Of a DNA stretch of 60,000 bases, positions 23,962 through 34,480 are shown one piece after another. The stretch's first letter is position 1, and the number at the start of each line of letters is the position of its first letter. Both the position numbers and the translations under genes were made by a program. The DNA comes from Membranipora membranacea (Eukaryota; Bryozoa; Gymnolaemata; Cheilostomatida; Membraniporidae), in the NCBI GenBank assembly GCA_914767715.1, contig OU612067.1:2296001-2356000 (forward strand). The letters are read 5' to 3'. Under the pieces are notes generated by a model. That model was not told where the DNA came from, ran no database searches, and saw nothing but the letters and a program-made list of their open reading frames with translations.

Positions 23962-25011
23962 TTAAGACACTGCTGGCCAGCCAGTCTTCACACAGTGCAT
24001 TACTTTGGAAAGTATGGGATCTGTACGAGTTTGACGTGCAATCTGTCTAGCTGTTACTGGGAGTGAAGCGAGAACTTCAGTATTACACTCTCTAGCTTCC
24101 TGTGTCCATTTGATGATCTCGGGATTCGTCTCCGTTTTCTTTAGTGGCAAACGTGACAGTGCATCAGCACAACCATTCTTGCTACCTGGTCTGTGTTGCA
24201 CCTGGAATGTATATCCCGCTATTCCAATAGCCCATCTGAGAATCCTTGCAGCTGCAAGGCTGGGGAGCCCCTTTCGAGATCCTAATATATGACATAGTGG
24301 TTGATTGTCCGAGTATAATACAAATTTTCTACCATATAGATAGTAATGAAACTTCTTGATACCATATATTATGGCTAGAGCTTCTCTGTCAATCTGAGAA
24401 TAGTTCTTTTCAGCATCAGTCAGAGTACGTGAGGCAAATGCTATTGGCCTCTCATGTTTGCCTCGTCCATGACTTATTACTGCTCCTAATCCTACTGGAG
24501 AAGCATCCACAGCTAGATAAATCTCCTCCTTAGGGTCATAGTGAGCCAGTACTGTGTCCTCTGTAATTTTTCTCTTGATCCTGTCAAATGAGTGTTGTCT
24601 CTCAGCTGTCCAGCTGCCTAAAAATGACCTCATTTCTCCCGAGTTCTTTGGTGCTGGCGCATCTCTTATTGCCTCTGTTGCGCAAGGATCTTTCCTGATG
24701 CCATTCTTATCTACCACATTTCCTAGGTACTGTATTGAAGGCATCATGTATTCACATTTGGAGCGTTGCAGCTTGAAACCATACTTGCTAAGACGGCTCA
24801 GAACTTCCTCCAGATTGTGTAAATGTTCCTGATCATTCTTTCCAGTGACAATGATGTCATCAAGAGAGCATCCACAATCCAAACCCGGGAGCACTCTGTC
24901 CATCACACTTTGAAACAATGATGGTGCTGTTGATATGCCGTAAGGGACTCTGGTTGGTGCAAACAACCCACAGTGAGTGTTGATAAGCCTGAGATTCCTC
25001 GTCAAGCTCAA
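23962..25011 (-). pseudogene. Gypsy RT (C-terminal half) and RNase H
   Basis: The frame has VPYGISTAPSLFQ, the catalytic box as SLDDIIVTG (normally YLDD, so the Tyr is replaced by Ser), FKLQRSKCE and YLGNVV. After RSFLG it jumps straight to SWTAERQHSF, skipping roughly 30 residues usual in this family. RNase H follows: LAVDASPVGLGAV, DREALAIIYG, LYSDNQPL and NGCADALSRLP. The frame overlaps the upstream one by about 150 nt; the frame change lies near 25,000. Confidence 0.85.
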
Positions 25012-26260
25012 TCTGATGGTATGCTTGAGACAGATCTAGCTTAGTAAACTTTTCCCCTCCGTTTAGCTTTGTCAGTAATTCTTCAATGTTTGGCATCGGG
25101 TGTTCTGGCACCTTCAGATTCGGATTGATGGTCACAGAGTAGTCTCCACATATTCTGTACTTTCCTGATGGCTTCTTCACCGGTACTATTGGAGCTCCCC
25201 ACTCACTGTAATCAATCCTTGAGAGAATACCTTTTGACACAAGTCTGTCCAGCTCCTCTTTGATGGGTTCTCTCACTGCATACGGTACTGACCTTGGTTT
25301 GATAAATCGAGGTGTAGCCCCTCCTTTCAGCTCTAGCTTGACTTTAATATCTTTCACCTTGCCAAGTTGACCATCAAACAAAGTGCTGTACTTGTGTACC
25401 AAACGACTAGTTGGGTTATTTTCCTTCAGTGACTTGATGAACTTCCAGTCTACATGTATCTTTGCAAGCCAATCACGTCCAAGTAGAGCAGGACCCTTTG
25501 ACTCTGCAACAATCAAAGGCATATCAGTATAAACAGCGTCATCATACTTAACATTTATTTTACATTCTCCAAGAACTTTGATTGGTTGCCCTGTTATCGT
25601 TGTAAGGCCTACATCACTTGGTTCCAACTTTTCAACACCAAGGGTTTTGAACTGCTTTAGTGATATAACTGACACTGCAGCACCTGTGTCTAATTCCAAA
25701 TCTAAAGGTACATCATTTACCCTCATCTGTATCATAAATGGGGGTAGGCCTACCCTTTTAGATTCACCAACTTTGCTCACCCTAACTCCATGTAAATGAT
25801 CATCGTATTCAGATTCTGAGTCTGAACTAGCTACTGATTGCGTTTGATCCACTTTGTAAACCTTTTGTTTCCTATATTTGTGTTTACTAGTCTTAGGTGT
25901 GCCTGTGAAACTTTTCCTATCTGGACAGTCAGCTTTGAAATGCCCTTCTTTACCGCAATGGAAACAAGCACGAGAGCTTTTAGTACTCTCTTTATTTCTA
26001 AAATCTTTAGATTTCTTACCTGAGAATTGCAGTTTGTGAATTTCTCCTGTCATGTTGTCCACATGCTTTCTAGCACGCTCATGTCCTTGAGCTGTATTGA
26101 AAGCATCCACTAAGGTGAGGTTTTGCTCACCTAAAAGTTTTTTCTGGGTATCCCGGTCAGGTAGACCAATCACAAACATATCTCTCAGTGCTTCCTCCCT
26201 AAATGCTTCAAAACTACATGTCTCTGCTAGTTTTCTCAAGGCATTTAAAAACTCTGACAC
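24860..26260 (-). pseudogene. Gypsy gag (C-terminal), protease and RT (N-terminal half)
   Basis: A long frame of 466 codons has in order: a retrotransposon gag block (LRKLAETCSFE, FVIGLPD), a CCHC knuckle (CFHCGKEGHFKADC), protease with the catalytic LDTGAAVSVIS and LLGRDW, then RT blocks GILSRIDYSEWGAP, VKKPSGKYRICGDY and FTKLDLSQAYHQ. It then leaves the RT frame near 25,000, where the 23,962-25,011 frame takes over. Confidence 0.9.
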
Positions 26261-26285
26261 GGTCTCATCCGCTGTTTGTCTTCTA

Positions 26286-26603
26286 TTATAAAAAACATAT
26301 CTCTACAGGAGCTGGAGACAGGTGGCCTTTGACTAACTTTTGTAAATCATCTAATGATTTGGTGTCTGGTTTGTCTGGGTGACACAGTGTTCTTATCAAC
26401 GAATAGCACTTTCTGCCTACTCTCGACAGAAATATAGCCTTACACTTTGGAACATCAGTTTCTATGGTTTTGTCAACACCATTTGCAATAAAATATTGGT
26501 CTAGTCTTTCACACCACTCTTCCCACAATGTTTTAGCCTGCTCATCATCAAGATCAAACTGATCTATATCACAATACACAGCAGTAGCCATTTTGATTGA
26601 CAC
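26286..26603 (-). pseudogene. Gypsy gag N-terminus
   Basis: The frame starts near ATG 26591 (MATAVYCDIDQFD) and covers the first part of gag, including WEEWCERLDQYF and KCKAIFLSRVG. It ends at 26286, and the gag block resumes in another frame at 26260, so a small indel in between has broken gag. Confidence 0.8.
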
Positions 26604-26960
26604 TCACTATCTTACACTAAAGATAAGCCTACACAGACTGTATTTTGACTCTAACTAATAGCACTCACCAACAAGTTCCTAGCTCCATGGAAATGTTGCA
26701 CCCTGAGTATGCCTGCTAAAAGCTCTGAGTACACCTTAGTCTATGTTCAAACTGCCCTAGTTGTGCCTAGTGTTTGAATCCTTGACCTACTGAGCTTACT
26801 ACAACCAAGTAAGCACCTGTGCTGTTGCAACAAGAGCACAAAACATACAATTTAATCTAAAGAATGAAAAAGAATATCCTAGAACAATACTTCCTTCTGG
26901 TCTGCAGTTGAAGTCTGAGTCTGTTTCTTTTTGGGCAGTGGGCTTCAAATCACTATATCT

Positions 26961-26968
26961 CGTCGCCA
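26961..26968 (-). other. Primer-binding site candidate
   Basis: On the - strand, one base after the 5' LTR end (26970), the sequence reads TGGCGACG. A TGG start right after the LTR is the usual tRNA 3'-end complement; TGGCGAC occurs in gypsy-group elements primed by tRNA-Arg. The match beyond eight bases was not checked. Confidence 0.4.
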
Positions 26969-26969
26969 T

Positions 26970-29558
26970 TGAGCTGTACATGGATTGGACATCTATTTGG
27001 TCGGTAGGTACGAAAAACCGAACCACGAACTCACAAGCTACGAACCTTTAAAAAACCGAACCTTCAATGTGTCTGATAACATAATTTCGGCCAATGATGT
27101 TCTTTGTAACAAAAAAGTCAAAACTTTGATGAACAGTTATCCTCTCTTGCACTTTGGCAAATGGTAGAGGACAACTCCAATCCCAGCAGAGAGTTTGGGA
27201 CATATGAGCAGGGAGAGTGGGAAGGGAACAGGGAGGGGAGCAGGGAGTTTGTCCCCGACTGATCAAAAAAGGGGATTTTGTTCTAGAAGAGACACCAGGC
27301 TAGATCATGGCCTGAACGATTTCCAGATTGAGACAGAGGTTCCGGAGAGCTGGGAGCCACCAAGTTCAAACTTAGTGATTATTACCATGGTGGTGCGACT
27401 GATCCTGGATAATTGAGTGATTATGCACAAATGCACGCAGTGATGCTTTTACTTACTAAATGATGCTTGCAAATACTCTGTTTATGTGATCATTGCACTG
27501 TTTGAGTGATAAGGTGATCCAATCAGATAACATATTATATGCGCATTCAAATAAAGGTAATGATTCAGAGAAGAGACTGTTGATGGTGTTTACACGTGTA
27601 TTCAATGAACTTATTTGTATATTATGGTGCCTGAAAAAGCGGCAAAATGAGAGGCAGAAAAAAAGGCCTGAGAGAATAGTAATGGCTCAGGTGGATTAAT
27701 ACTGAAGTGTGAGCATTCATGGCTGTGAATACACGTGTGATGGTAGACCATCGGGGACATAAAGCAGTTCCTATCCAATCGTAGTGGCAATGTACGTTGT
27801 TAATGACAGTAAGCTAACTATCAAGCCATCACTGTTGCATAACAGCTATCACTAGGATTGTGCTGTGACTTCTGGTACTGCGCAACTAAATAAACAGAAA
27901 ATATCACATTCAAATTCAAAGAGAAGTGTTTGATATCATATGACATGATATTATCAGTTAAAATCTAAAACTCACTTTTTCCTCACTGCGCTCTACTCAT
28001 AGCTTTAGGGCAGCATGAGGCAAGCTCCCCGTTTCTTCATTGCCGGTTAATATTATTTGCTTTTTTTATGGCTAGATGGTGACTGGTGAAGCTCACACCA
28101 CATTACATTATCAATCATGCTCGACTGGGATAAAATGAATAATACACCAATTAATTTTGGTACATACCTGACCCAACTTGCAGCTTAATTACTATGTAGT
28201 TGTTTTACACGAGGCCGTTTCAGAAGACTAGGATATTATCATTATCAGTTTTATCCGGGCCACCACAGCTTGAACCTGACTTTGTTACACAGCTATAGTA
28301 CAGCATGTTAGTCTGACCATCGGACCAAAATAATTTTGTATTCTGTGGTACGAGTCAGAGAAATCAATAGCTGAGGTTGTAATGAGTAAGGGCCCGCATG
28401 GATATCTACAAACACAAGATTTCTTATGTTAGTTATTACAGAATATGCAGTTAATATATAGTATTTGCCTAACCACTTTCATACTAGTAGGATCATTTCA
28501 TAGATGATGAAGCCTGATCAAGCTAATGTAAATTTCAGAGAGGCAACACTGATCTGATAACTCTTAGAGTAGCACAAAATGCTGTATGTAAGACCTAACA
28601 GTTAACAGTTATAGTTATATATATAGTAAATAAGCTCAATTTTTTATAGAAGAATTTTAATGTATATTAGAGGTCCTACTTTCCCCCTCATGCTTTGTTT
28701 GAAACCAAAGAACAGCCATGAACTTTCAAAACAATATTTCAAGATAGGCCAACATCCATAGTACATACTTGTTAACTCTGTTGAGAGGTGATGATTCAGG
28801 AGACAGCCTTCTGCTCCTCCTGTGACGAGTCAAAGGGGCTCCAATTTACTAAACTGTGACCATTTCTAATAAATAAGTGTGGTGTGTCCTCCATTACAGC
28901 CTTCTGTAGTAGCTCCACATACTTCCATCATTTTCAAACTTGCAGGAATATATATATAGTCAAACCATTCCTCTCTCCAATGCAAAAGTTCATTTGGATT
29001 CATGATGACTAATTTGACAATGACATCTACTTGGTGTGTACCAAACTGTGCCATCTTGCTCTCCATAATTTTTCATCAAGTGACCTTGAGCTAGTGCACC
29101 TAGTTAGGATGCAATGAGCTCTATTAAAAGTCAAAGTTTGATGTCTGTTATATTATTGGTCACTTATCAAAAAAATGACATTTCATTGGCTACTGACAAT
29201 TAAAACTTTGAGCAAATTGATTTAAGCAGGAGAGGATAATCCTGAGTTCGGTTTTTAGAGGGTTCGTAGTTCGTGAGTTCGTGGTTCGGTTTTTCGTACC
29301 TACCCCTATTTGGTTGTGCTAGCTTTAAAACCCTAAGCTAATAAGTTTATTTATTCTTAACTTATTAAACAAAGCATCTTCTTTGTTTAACATCTAATAT
29401 GCAACTAACAAAAAGGATGCAGACGAATGATTAAAATAAGCCAATAAAAAGAGCCTTTACAATAATGAAATACCAATCAAGTAATAGATAACATAAAGGA
29501 CTTTCACTTTACAAAGTGAAACTACTAAAGAATAATAACAAAACTGTAATACATAACC
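26970..29558 (-). repeat. 5' LTR of the gypsy element, split by an insertion
   Basis: 32 bp (26970-27001) plus 244 bp (29315-29558) equal the 276 bp of the other LTR. A 2.3-kb element with a 9-bp target duplication separates the parts. The last base is C instead of A, losing the terminal CA. Confidence 0.9.
27002..29305. mobile_element. 2.3-kb DNA transposon with long TIRs, MULE-like, non-autonomous
   Basis: Termini are imperfect inverted repeats of about 45-60 bp: left 27002-27060 starts CGGTAGGTACGAAAAACCG; the right end at 29245-29305 read in reverse starts GGGTAGGTACGAAAAACCG. The flanks are an exact 9-bp duplication CTATTTGGT (26993-27001 and 29306-29314) that occurs once in the intact LTR at 22345. 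Long TIRs with 9-bp duplications are typical of Mutator-like elements; an 8-bp reading (hAT) is less economical. The interior has purine-rich tracts at 27,190-27,260 and no transposase, so it must be mobilised in trans. Confidence 0.85.
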
Positions 29559-30420
29559 ACACTGATCACGTGATATACTATTGCATGTATATCTCTGATC
29601 GATAGAGAGTGATTTAATTCACTTAGCTTGAGTGCAGCTGAAATTCAGTATTGAGGAGACGTATGGATGATTACCCAAACTTTTGGATATACACTTATCA
29701 TTTTCTCATTCTTTGTTAAAATATTCTAATTTATATTTAGAAAATCTGATATCACCTTTTAACAGTTTTAGAAGAGCATTTAGCACATGTTTTTGACAAG
29801 AAAAGTGACATCGAGACTGTGTATTGCTAGCCTAAGCTCAGAAGAGAGAACTAACAATGCAGAGCTAGGTAATTCTGTTTCGATCATGTCTGTTTGATAA
29901 AATTAAAGTTGTCCTCTCTTTCAGCCAAATGTAGGTGCTCAATATTTGCGACAGAAGCTCTATCGATCTGAGATACACATACTAATAGTGTAATCTTGAA
30001 ATCAGTGTGATACATAACAGTAAGTAACTCATTTCAGAGTGGCAAGTAACACTTTACTTTGCCTACATTCTGTTTCTTTGAAGCATCTTCAGTTACATAG
30101 TAGTACAGAGACCACAGTACCACAGAGAAATAATCCCACACTCCACTTTTTTTCCTCTTTTGAGGTTGAGGCTGACTCATCTTGACTGGTATGGTAGTGA
30201 GAAATAGATTAGTTTCTGTGGTGAAGACTGAAATTTATTATTTTGTCTCTCAACAATGTGTTTGGGAAAAGTTGTAGCTTGAACCGGATATTAGCCTGAA
30301 AACCACAGCTGTTTGTGGCTGTATACTTGAAAACCCATCGTGATCAATAGACATGTATTATTAGCCCAAAAAATAAATTTATTGTCAAGAGCACATAACT
30401 CCCAATACGATTCGAAATGT
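29559..30420. other. Right interior of the hAT-like element
   Basis: No transposase exon could be recognised here on either strand, although the N-terminal part of the transposase should lie on this side of the gypsy insertion. Confidence 0.4.
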
Positions 30421-30510
30421 AAGTAGATGCTGATTTGATTCGTGATTTTGAAGATTCGAGGGTGTCTGATTCGAAAATTCGACTTTCTGATTCGACTCGA
30501 CCCATCACTA

Positions 30511-31173
30511 CTTCCAGAAACTCATTGGGAAGTTGACATTTTTATGTGTGACTTTTCTGGCATGTAGATGCTTATTTGCAAGCTTACATGAGCAGTTGAG
30601 GGGTGTACTATCATCATCAGGGTTGGAGAAGAGTGAACAGGGACATTAGAGAGGACCTTATGATATGGCAGGAATTTCTCAGTAACACTGATGGGAAGTC
30701 TTTCAAGTTCATCTTCCATGACTCGGCGCCTGTATTCACGCTGGAAATAGACTCCTCTAGATCGATTGGCTATGGAGCCGTACTGGGGTCTGAATGGTTT
30801 GACGGTACTTGGGATGACGCCTGGTGGACCTCTCAGAACATAGTGCTATTGGAGCTGTACCCTATCTTCGCGGCCCTAGAGACACCAGATAAGTGATAGT
30901 TGCTTACTTATAAAAACTGACAATATGGCTTTAGTGTCCATTCTGACTAAGTTCTACTCACGGGACAAGTTGATAAACCAACTCTTCAAACTGTGCATTT
31001 CAATCCTCATGACTCACAATATAGTAGTCAGGATGGAATACATCCGTAGTGAGGATAACATTATCCCAGATAGACTCTCACATGGACAGGACTGCTCAGT
31101 TTGGCTTAACATCAACAAAAGCCGCTGCGTGCCAGACACTATGTCCAAAACATATCAAAGGAGAGTTGACTAG
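30511..31173 (+). pseudogene. DIRS RT end and RNase H
   Basis: Just right of the hAT terminus the + strand codes for KLIGKLTFLC, then W-rich RNase H blocks: DLMIWQEFL, LEIDSSRSIGYGAV (catalytic Asp), LLELYPIFAAL (Glu), and after a frame break TDNMALVSI (Asp) and EDNIIPDRLSHGQ. The order matches DIRS polyproteins. The frame breaks near 30,660 and 30,895 mean no intact protein. Confidence 0.75.
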
Positions 31174-31279
31174 GTATTACCCCGAATAATACTGAACTAT
31201 TAAGAAATAAATCATGGTTGAAGAGAATCAATTTTTTTTGATGGTGTATTAACCAAGTCAAAAATATAACACGTACCTG

Positions 31280-32136
31280 GTTTCTTGCAGAACAGGAGGC
31301 TGACTGTATGATTATGGCTTCCATTAGTGACAGCACTAGACGAGCCTACAACAGAGTCTTGGGCCGACTAGAGGAGTTCTGTGGCAGACACAATTTCCAA
31401 GATAAGTTTAGTTCTCGCACTATCGAGCTAGTTGTAATACAGCAGAGAAACTCTGGCCTGGGAGAAAAGGCCCTATGATCTAGCCTCTCTTCCAATCGTT
31501 TTTATTGCAATGCAAATGATTTGAACTTAAACTTTGACTCACTGAGGCTACAATTAATACTCCGAGGAGTGTCTAAAACCCAGATCCCTAGGACCAGGCC
31601 GAACATGGCTTTCAGTCTGTCAGTTTTGATAACAATTTGTAACAGCGCCCATGCATGGGCAGATTTCAACCACTGTCTGTGCACTGTTTACCCTATGTTT
31701 TTTTGGACTGCGGAGACCTAGTGAGGCATGCCATGCGCCTTCATCACTTCCCATCAGTTGCGCAGAAAAAATATAGTTGTATCCTCAAAATTTTTGATCA
31801 TACATTTTAAATCTTTTAAACATTCCAGCATCCCTGTATCAGTGAAAGTTTACGCCTTTAATGAAAAGGCCATCTGCCCCGTTCGAAATTTGAAGAGATA
31901 CCGTAATAAAATATGCATTGAATTCAGAGGACCCGTTATTTGATTTGTCTGCCTCCAAATTCGCAAATTATCTACGTCAGTGCCTTTTGCATTGTGGAGC
32001 CACTGAGCATTTTACGCCCCATGGCTTTCGACGTGGTGGTGCTAGTATCTATTCCTCGATTGGCATGGCTGATGCAACCCTTTGTGCCAAAGGACGCTGT
32101 AAATCAACTGCTTTTTTACATGATGTGAAACAATAA
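31280..32136 (+). pseudogene. DIRS tyrosine recombinase
   Basis: Frames from 31,280 (STRRAYNRVLGRLEEFC, the N-terminal SAM-like part) through 31,520-31,630 and 31,750-31,940 (ICPVRNLKRY) to 31,918-32,136 (TPHGFRRGGAS, the H-x-x-R box). The block that normally holds the nucleophilic Tyr aligns with STAFLHDVK and lacks Tyr. Stops and frameshifts at several points confirm a dead gene. Confidence 0.7.
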
Positions 32137-32498
32137 ACAGCCTTAAGATTTTATGGCGAAATTTTTCCCCTTTTTCTGACCCTTGTATCACTGATTTTAG
32201 ACCGATCATCCTCACGATCTGGAGATATCTGTTTGTGTTTGGAGACTAATCTTGGAGCGTGTGACTAACCATCACCCGAAATTCAAACGTCACAGCTGGG
32301 GTGAATCGGCATTCAGCAACCCGTCGGCGTCCTATTCTTCGCCAAAACTTTTATTGCCATGAATGAAATTTGTTCCTTATACCTGAAGTCTATTTCATGC
32401 ATTGCGTGAATAAAAGCATAAACCAATTTGTAAAGTTGCAGCCATTTGATTGTGTAGCAATAATTGACATGAGAAAAAAGCATTTTATCATAGCCAAA

Positions 32499-33220
32499 AA
32501 GTCACAACGTGCCCCATTGTCTACTTTAAAAAAAAATTTTAATTCAGCATAATTTACCTTCGAATAATGTCAGCAGGAGGCTAATATTCAGAGATTTGCA
32601 TGACATCAATTGGGGCTTGCATTGGACTGAGTTTGAAAGAATCTGACAGTCTTCGAATTTTGAATGTATTTTTTATCGGTGCAATGGTGACCCTCCTTGA
32701 AATTATCCCTGACAAAGAATGAGTAGCCGCAGATCAAAGCAATTTTAGGATATAATAGAGCGCGAGTTGCCCTTCCGTATGAGGTAGGATAAAAGTAAAA
32801 TGAGGAAGAATATAAGCAAATAAAACATTTAATTGTTACCCAAAAAAATCACAATGTGCCCCATTGTCTATTTAAAAAAAAATTTAAATTCAGCATAATT
32901 TCCCTTCAGATGATGTCAGCAGCAGGCTTATCTTCAGGGATTTGCATGGCATCAATTGGGGCTTGCATTGGACCGAGTTTGAAAGAATACTACAGACTTT
33001 GAATCTTTGAATGTATTTATTTTCGGTGCAATGGTGACCCTTCTTCAAACTATCGCTGAGCTAAGCGATATAAGGATATGATAGAGGGCTTATTGGATAT
33101 TTAAATTCAGCATAACTTCCCTTCAAACAATGTCAGCAGGTTAACACTCAGAGATTAGCATGACATCAATTGGGGCTTGAATTAGATGGAGTTTAAAAGA
33201 ATACGACAGACTTTTCTTTG
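32499..33220. repeat. 347-bp repeat, 2.6 copies
   Basis: The segment starting gtcacaacgtgccccattg at 32501 recurs at 32848 (offset 347), and a third, shorter copy starts near 33100. Shared words include ttcagcataattt and catcaattggggcttg. Copies differ by about 10-15% by eye. No coding. Confidence 0.8.
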
Positions 33221-33299
33221 CCAGTGCCGCTATTTGTAAACCTGTCTTCAAATTAATTGGCAGGTACTATAAGATCCCCTTCCTATGCATGTCGGTCAA

Positions 33300-34255
33300 T
33301 GATAAATCAATATATATCTTGGGTGAGCAACTGACTGAGAACAAAGTCGAAGGCATGGGATGGGGCTTGACAATCAAATGGTCTACTCCCTACTGCTGAG
33401 CAGTAGTCCTGCTTCCAACAACCAACGCCCTCTGTTGTGTGGGATACAGAATTTTTGCACAAGAGAGAAGACAATCTGGCAAACCCCAATTGATATCAGT
33501 GAACATGGCTGAGGCATAATGTTGCAATCATCAAATTATCCCTACATACATCACCATAAGCTTTCCGTTAGTTTTTTAAACTCAATTTTACAAGGATTTT
33601 AAGGTTTTCGAGCAACTGTGATGAGTGCGTTGAGTGTCTAGGCTCAAAGAAAATATAAATTGAGATATTTTGGGTTTTAAAGATCTCAGAAATGTGCTCA
33701 GGCTTGAAACCCTCTCAGTGACAGCAATTTTGAGTAAACCTCTGAAAAGCAGATATTGGTGTTTTTGTAGTGCCCGCCAACATATGGAAGTTACAGGGAA
33801 ATGGGATTTAACACAATCCTAGATGAATTATTTACATGGACTGCCTTCTTCTATATTCTGAGGCTTGGCAATGCTGGAAGTTCTTGTTATACGTCATGTT
33901 AATATATAATTATATAGCAATGAACGACTGAATGTCTAATGAGAGTAAAATGTAGAATATCGTAGATTTTATAGCAGACGTTGGTTTTGATTCCGTATTA
34001 TTTTCGTGGGATTCATTGTATGAGGGGGTGTTTTCATATATCTCGATAGTCATTATAGAATACGGATAAAGATTTTTCTCTTGTCAAGTTTTGATGATGG
34101 ATTACATTAAATAAATACGTACAATTTTATAAGATATCTGTCAACAAACTCATCGTATATGCACTGATGTTACATCAAGCATTAGCATTCAGTGCCTGAC
34201 TAATCATTATTGCCGCTTTGAGTGTCAGGAAATCAAATGCTTGGAACTGATATAC
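33300..34255 (+). repeat. Dispersed repeat shared with the 38-58 kb cluster
   Basis: The first part matches 46,316-46,900 and, inverted, 50,280-50,870. The second part (from about 33,750) matches 53,130-53,530. It is the outlying, most diverged member of the repeat family that forms the peptide-gene cluster. It contains no exon of the peptide gene. Confidence 0.7.
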
Positions 34256-34480
34256 ACATAGCTTTTAAGGATGTACATCCTTTGCGTGGCTGTTGTTACC
34301 ACTGATCGCACATGTTTTTGAATACGTAGTTTATCATCAACCGTGATGCCAAGATATCTCACTTTATCACACATAGTTATATCGGTTCAATTTAAAAACA
34401 GAACTGGGGAACACTGCATCCAATCAGTTACACTGTTGTGTGCAGTGATCATTACACCAAACACTTTTATCTCTGACCGG
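34200..34480 (-). pseudogene. LINE reverse transcriptase C-terminal fragment
   Basis: On the - strand the sequence codes for CDKVRYLGITVDDKLRIQKH and then TQRMYILKS, the block that follows the RT palm in CR1-, L2- and Jockey-like LINEs. A stop upstream (after LFLN) and the lack of the YxDD block nearby show it is a short relic. Confidence 0.6.

Larger units (their letters stand above)
22345..29558 (-). mobile_element. Ty3/gypsy LTR retrotransposon
   Basis: Two 276-bp LTRs bound the element: 22345-22620 intact, and 26970-27001 plus 29315-29558 split by a later insertion. They differ at about six positions by eye. Going along the - strand from the 5' LTR: primer-binding-site candidate, gag, CCHC knuckle, protease (DTGA), RT, RNase H, integrase, polypurine tract. 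Order and motifs are those of Ty3/gypsy. Frames are broken at about 26,270, 25,000 and 23,776, and part of the RT connection is missing, so this copy is defective. No clear target duplication is visible (gtaag and cacac at the two flanks). Confidence 0.9.
21208..30510 (-). mobile_element. hAT-like DNA transposon (host of the gypsy insertion)
   Basis: The left end starts TAGTGATGGGTCGA and the right end is its exact reverse complement (TCGACCCATCACTA at 30497-30510), giving 14-bp terminal inverted repeats with the TAGNG start of hAT elements. Both subterminal regions contain many copies of TCGAATC. A hAT transposase fragment lies inside (21,765-22,290, -). The element interrupts the DIRS frame. 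Flanking octamers (ctcatacc and cttccaga) do not match, so no target duplication is visible. Without the gypsy insertion its length would be about 2.1 kb, so it is internally deleted. Confidence 0.75.
19680..32360 (+). mobile_element. DIRS-type tyrosine-recombinase retrotransposon, split by nested insertions
   Basis: Left half (about 19,680-21,207) has a gag-like zinc knuckle and DIRS reverse transcriptase. Right half (30,511-about 32,360) has RNase H and a tyrosine recombinase. All parts are on the + strand and in DIRS order, with 9.3 kb of hAT, gypsy and TIR-element DNA between them. The coding continues across the gap: the left ends in FLRRKTQRTHT and the right resumes with KLIGKLTF, a motif that follows the RT in these elements. 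Several frameshifts and stops show that it is dead. Outer ends are not defined; no terminal repeat was found with certainty. Confidence 0.75.

Noticed and set aside
27195-27416. Possible transposase exon in the long-TIR element
   Set aside because: The Gly- and Arg-rich translation comes from a purine-rich tract; no MULE or hAT motif is present.
22345-29558. Endogenous retrovirus
   Set aside because: No envelope-like frame follows integrase, and gag, protease and integrase motifs are those of Ty3/gypsy retrotransposons.
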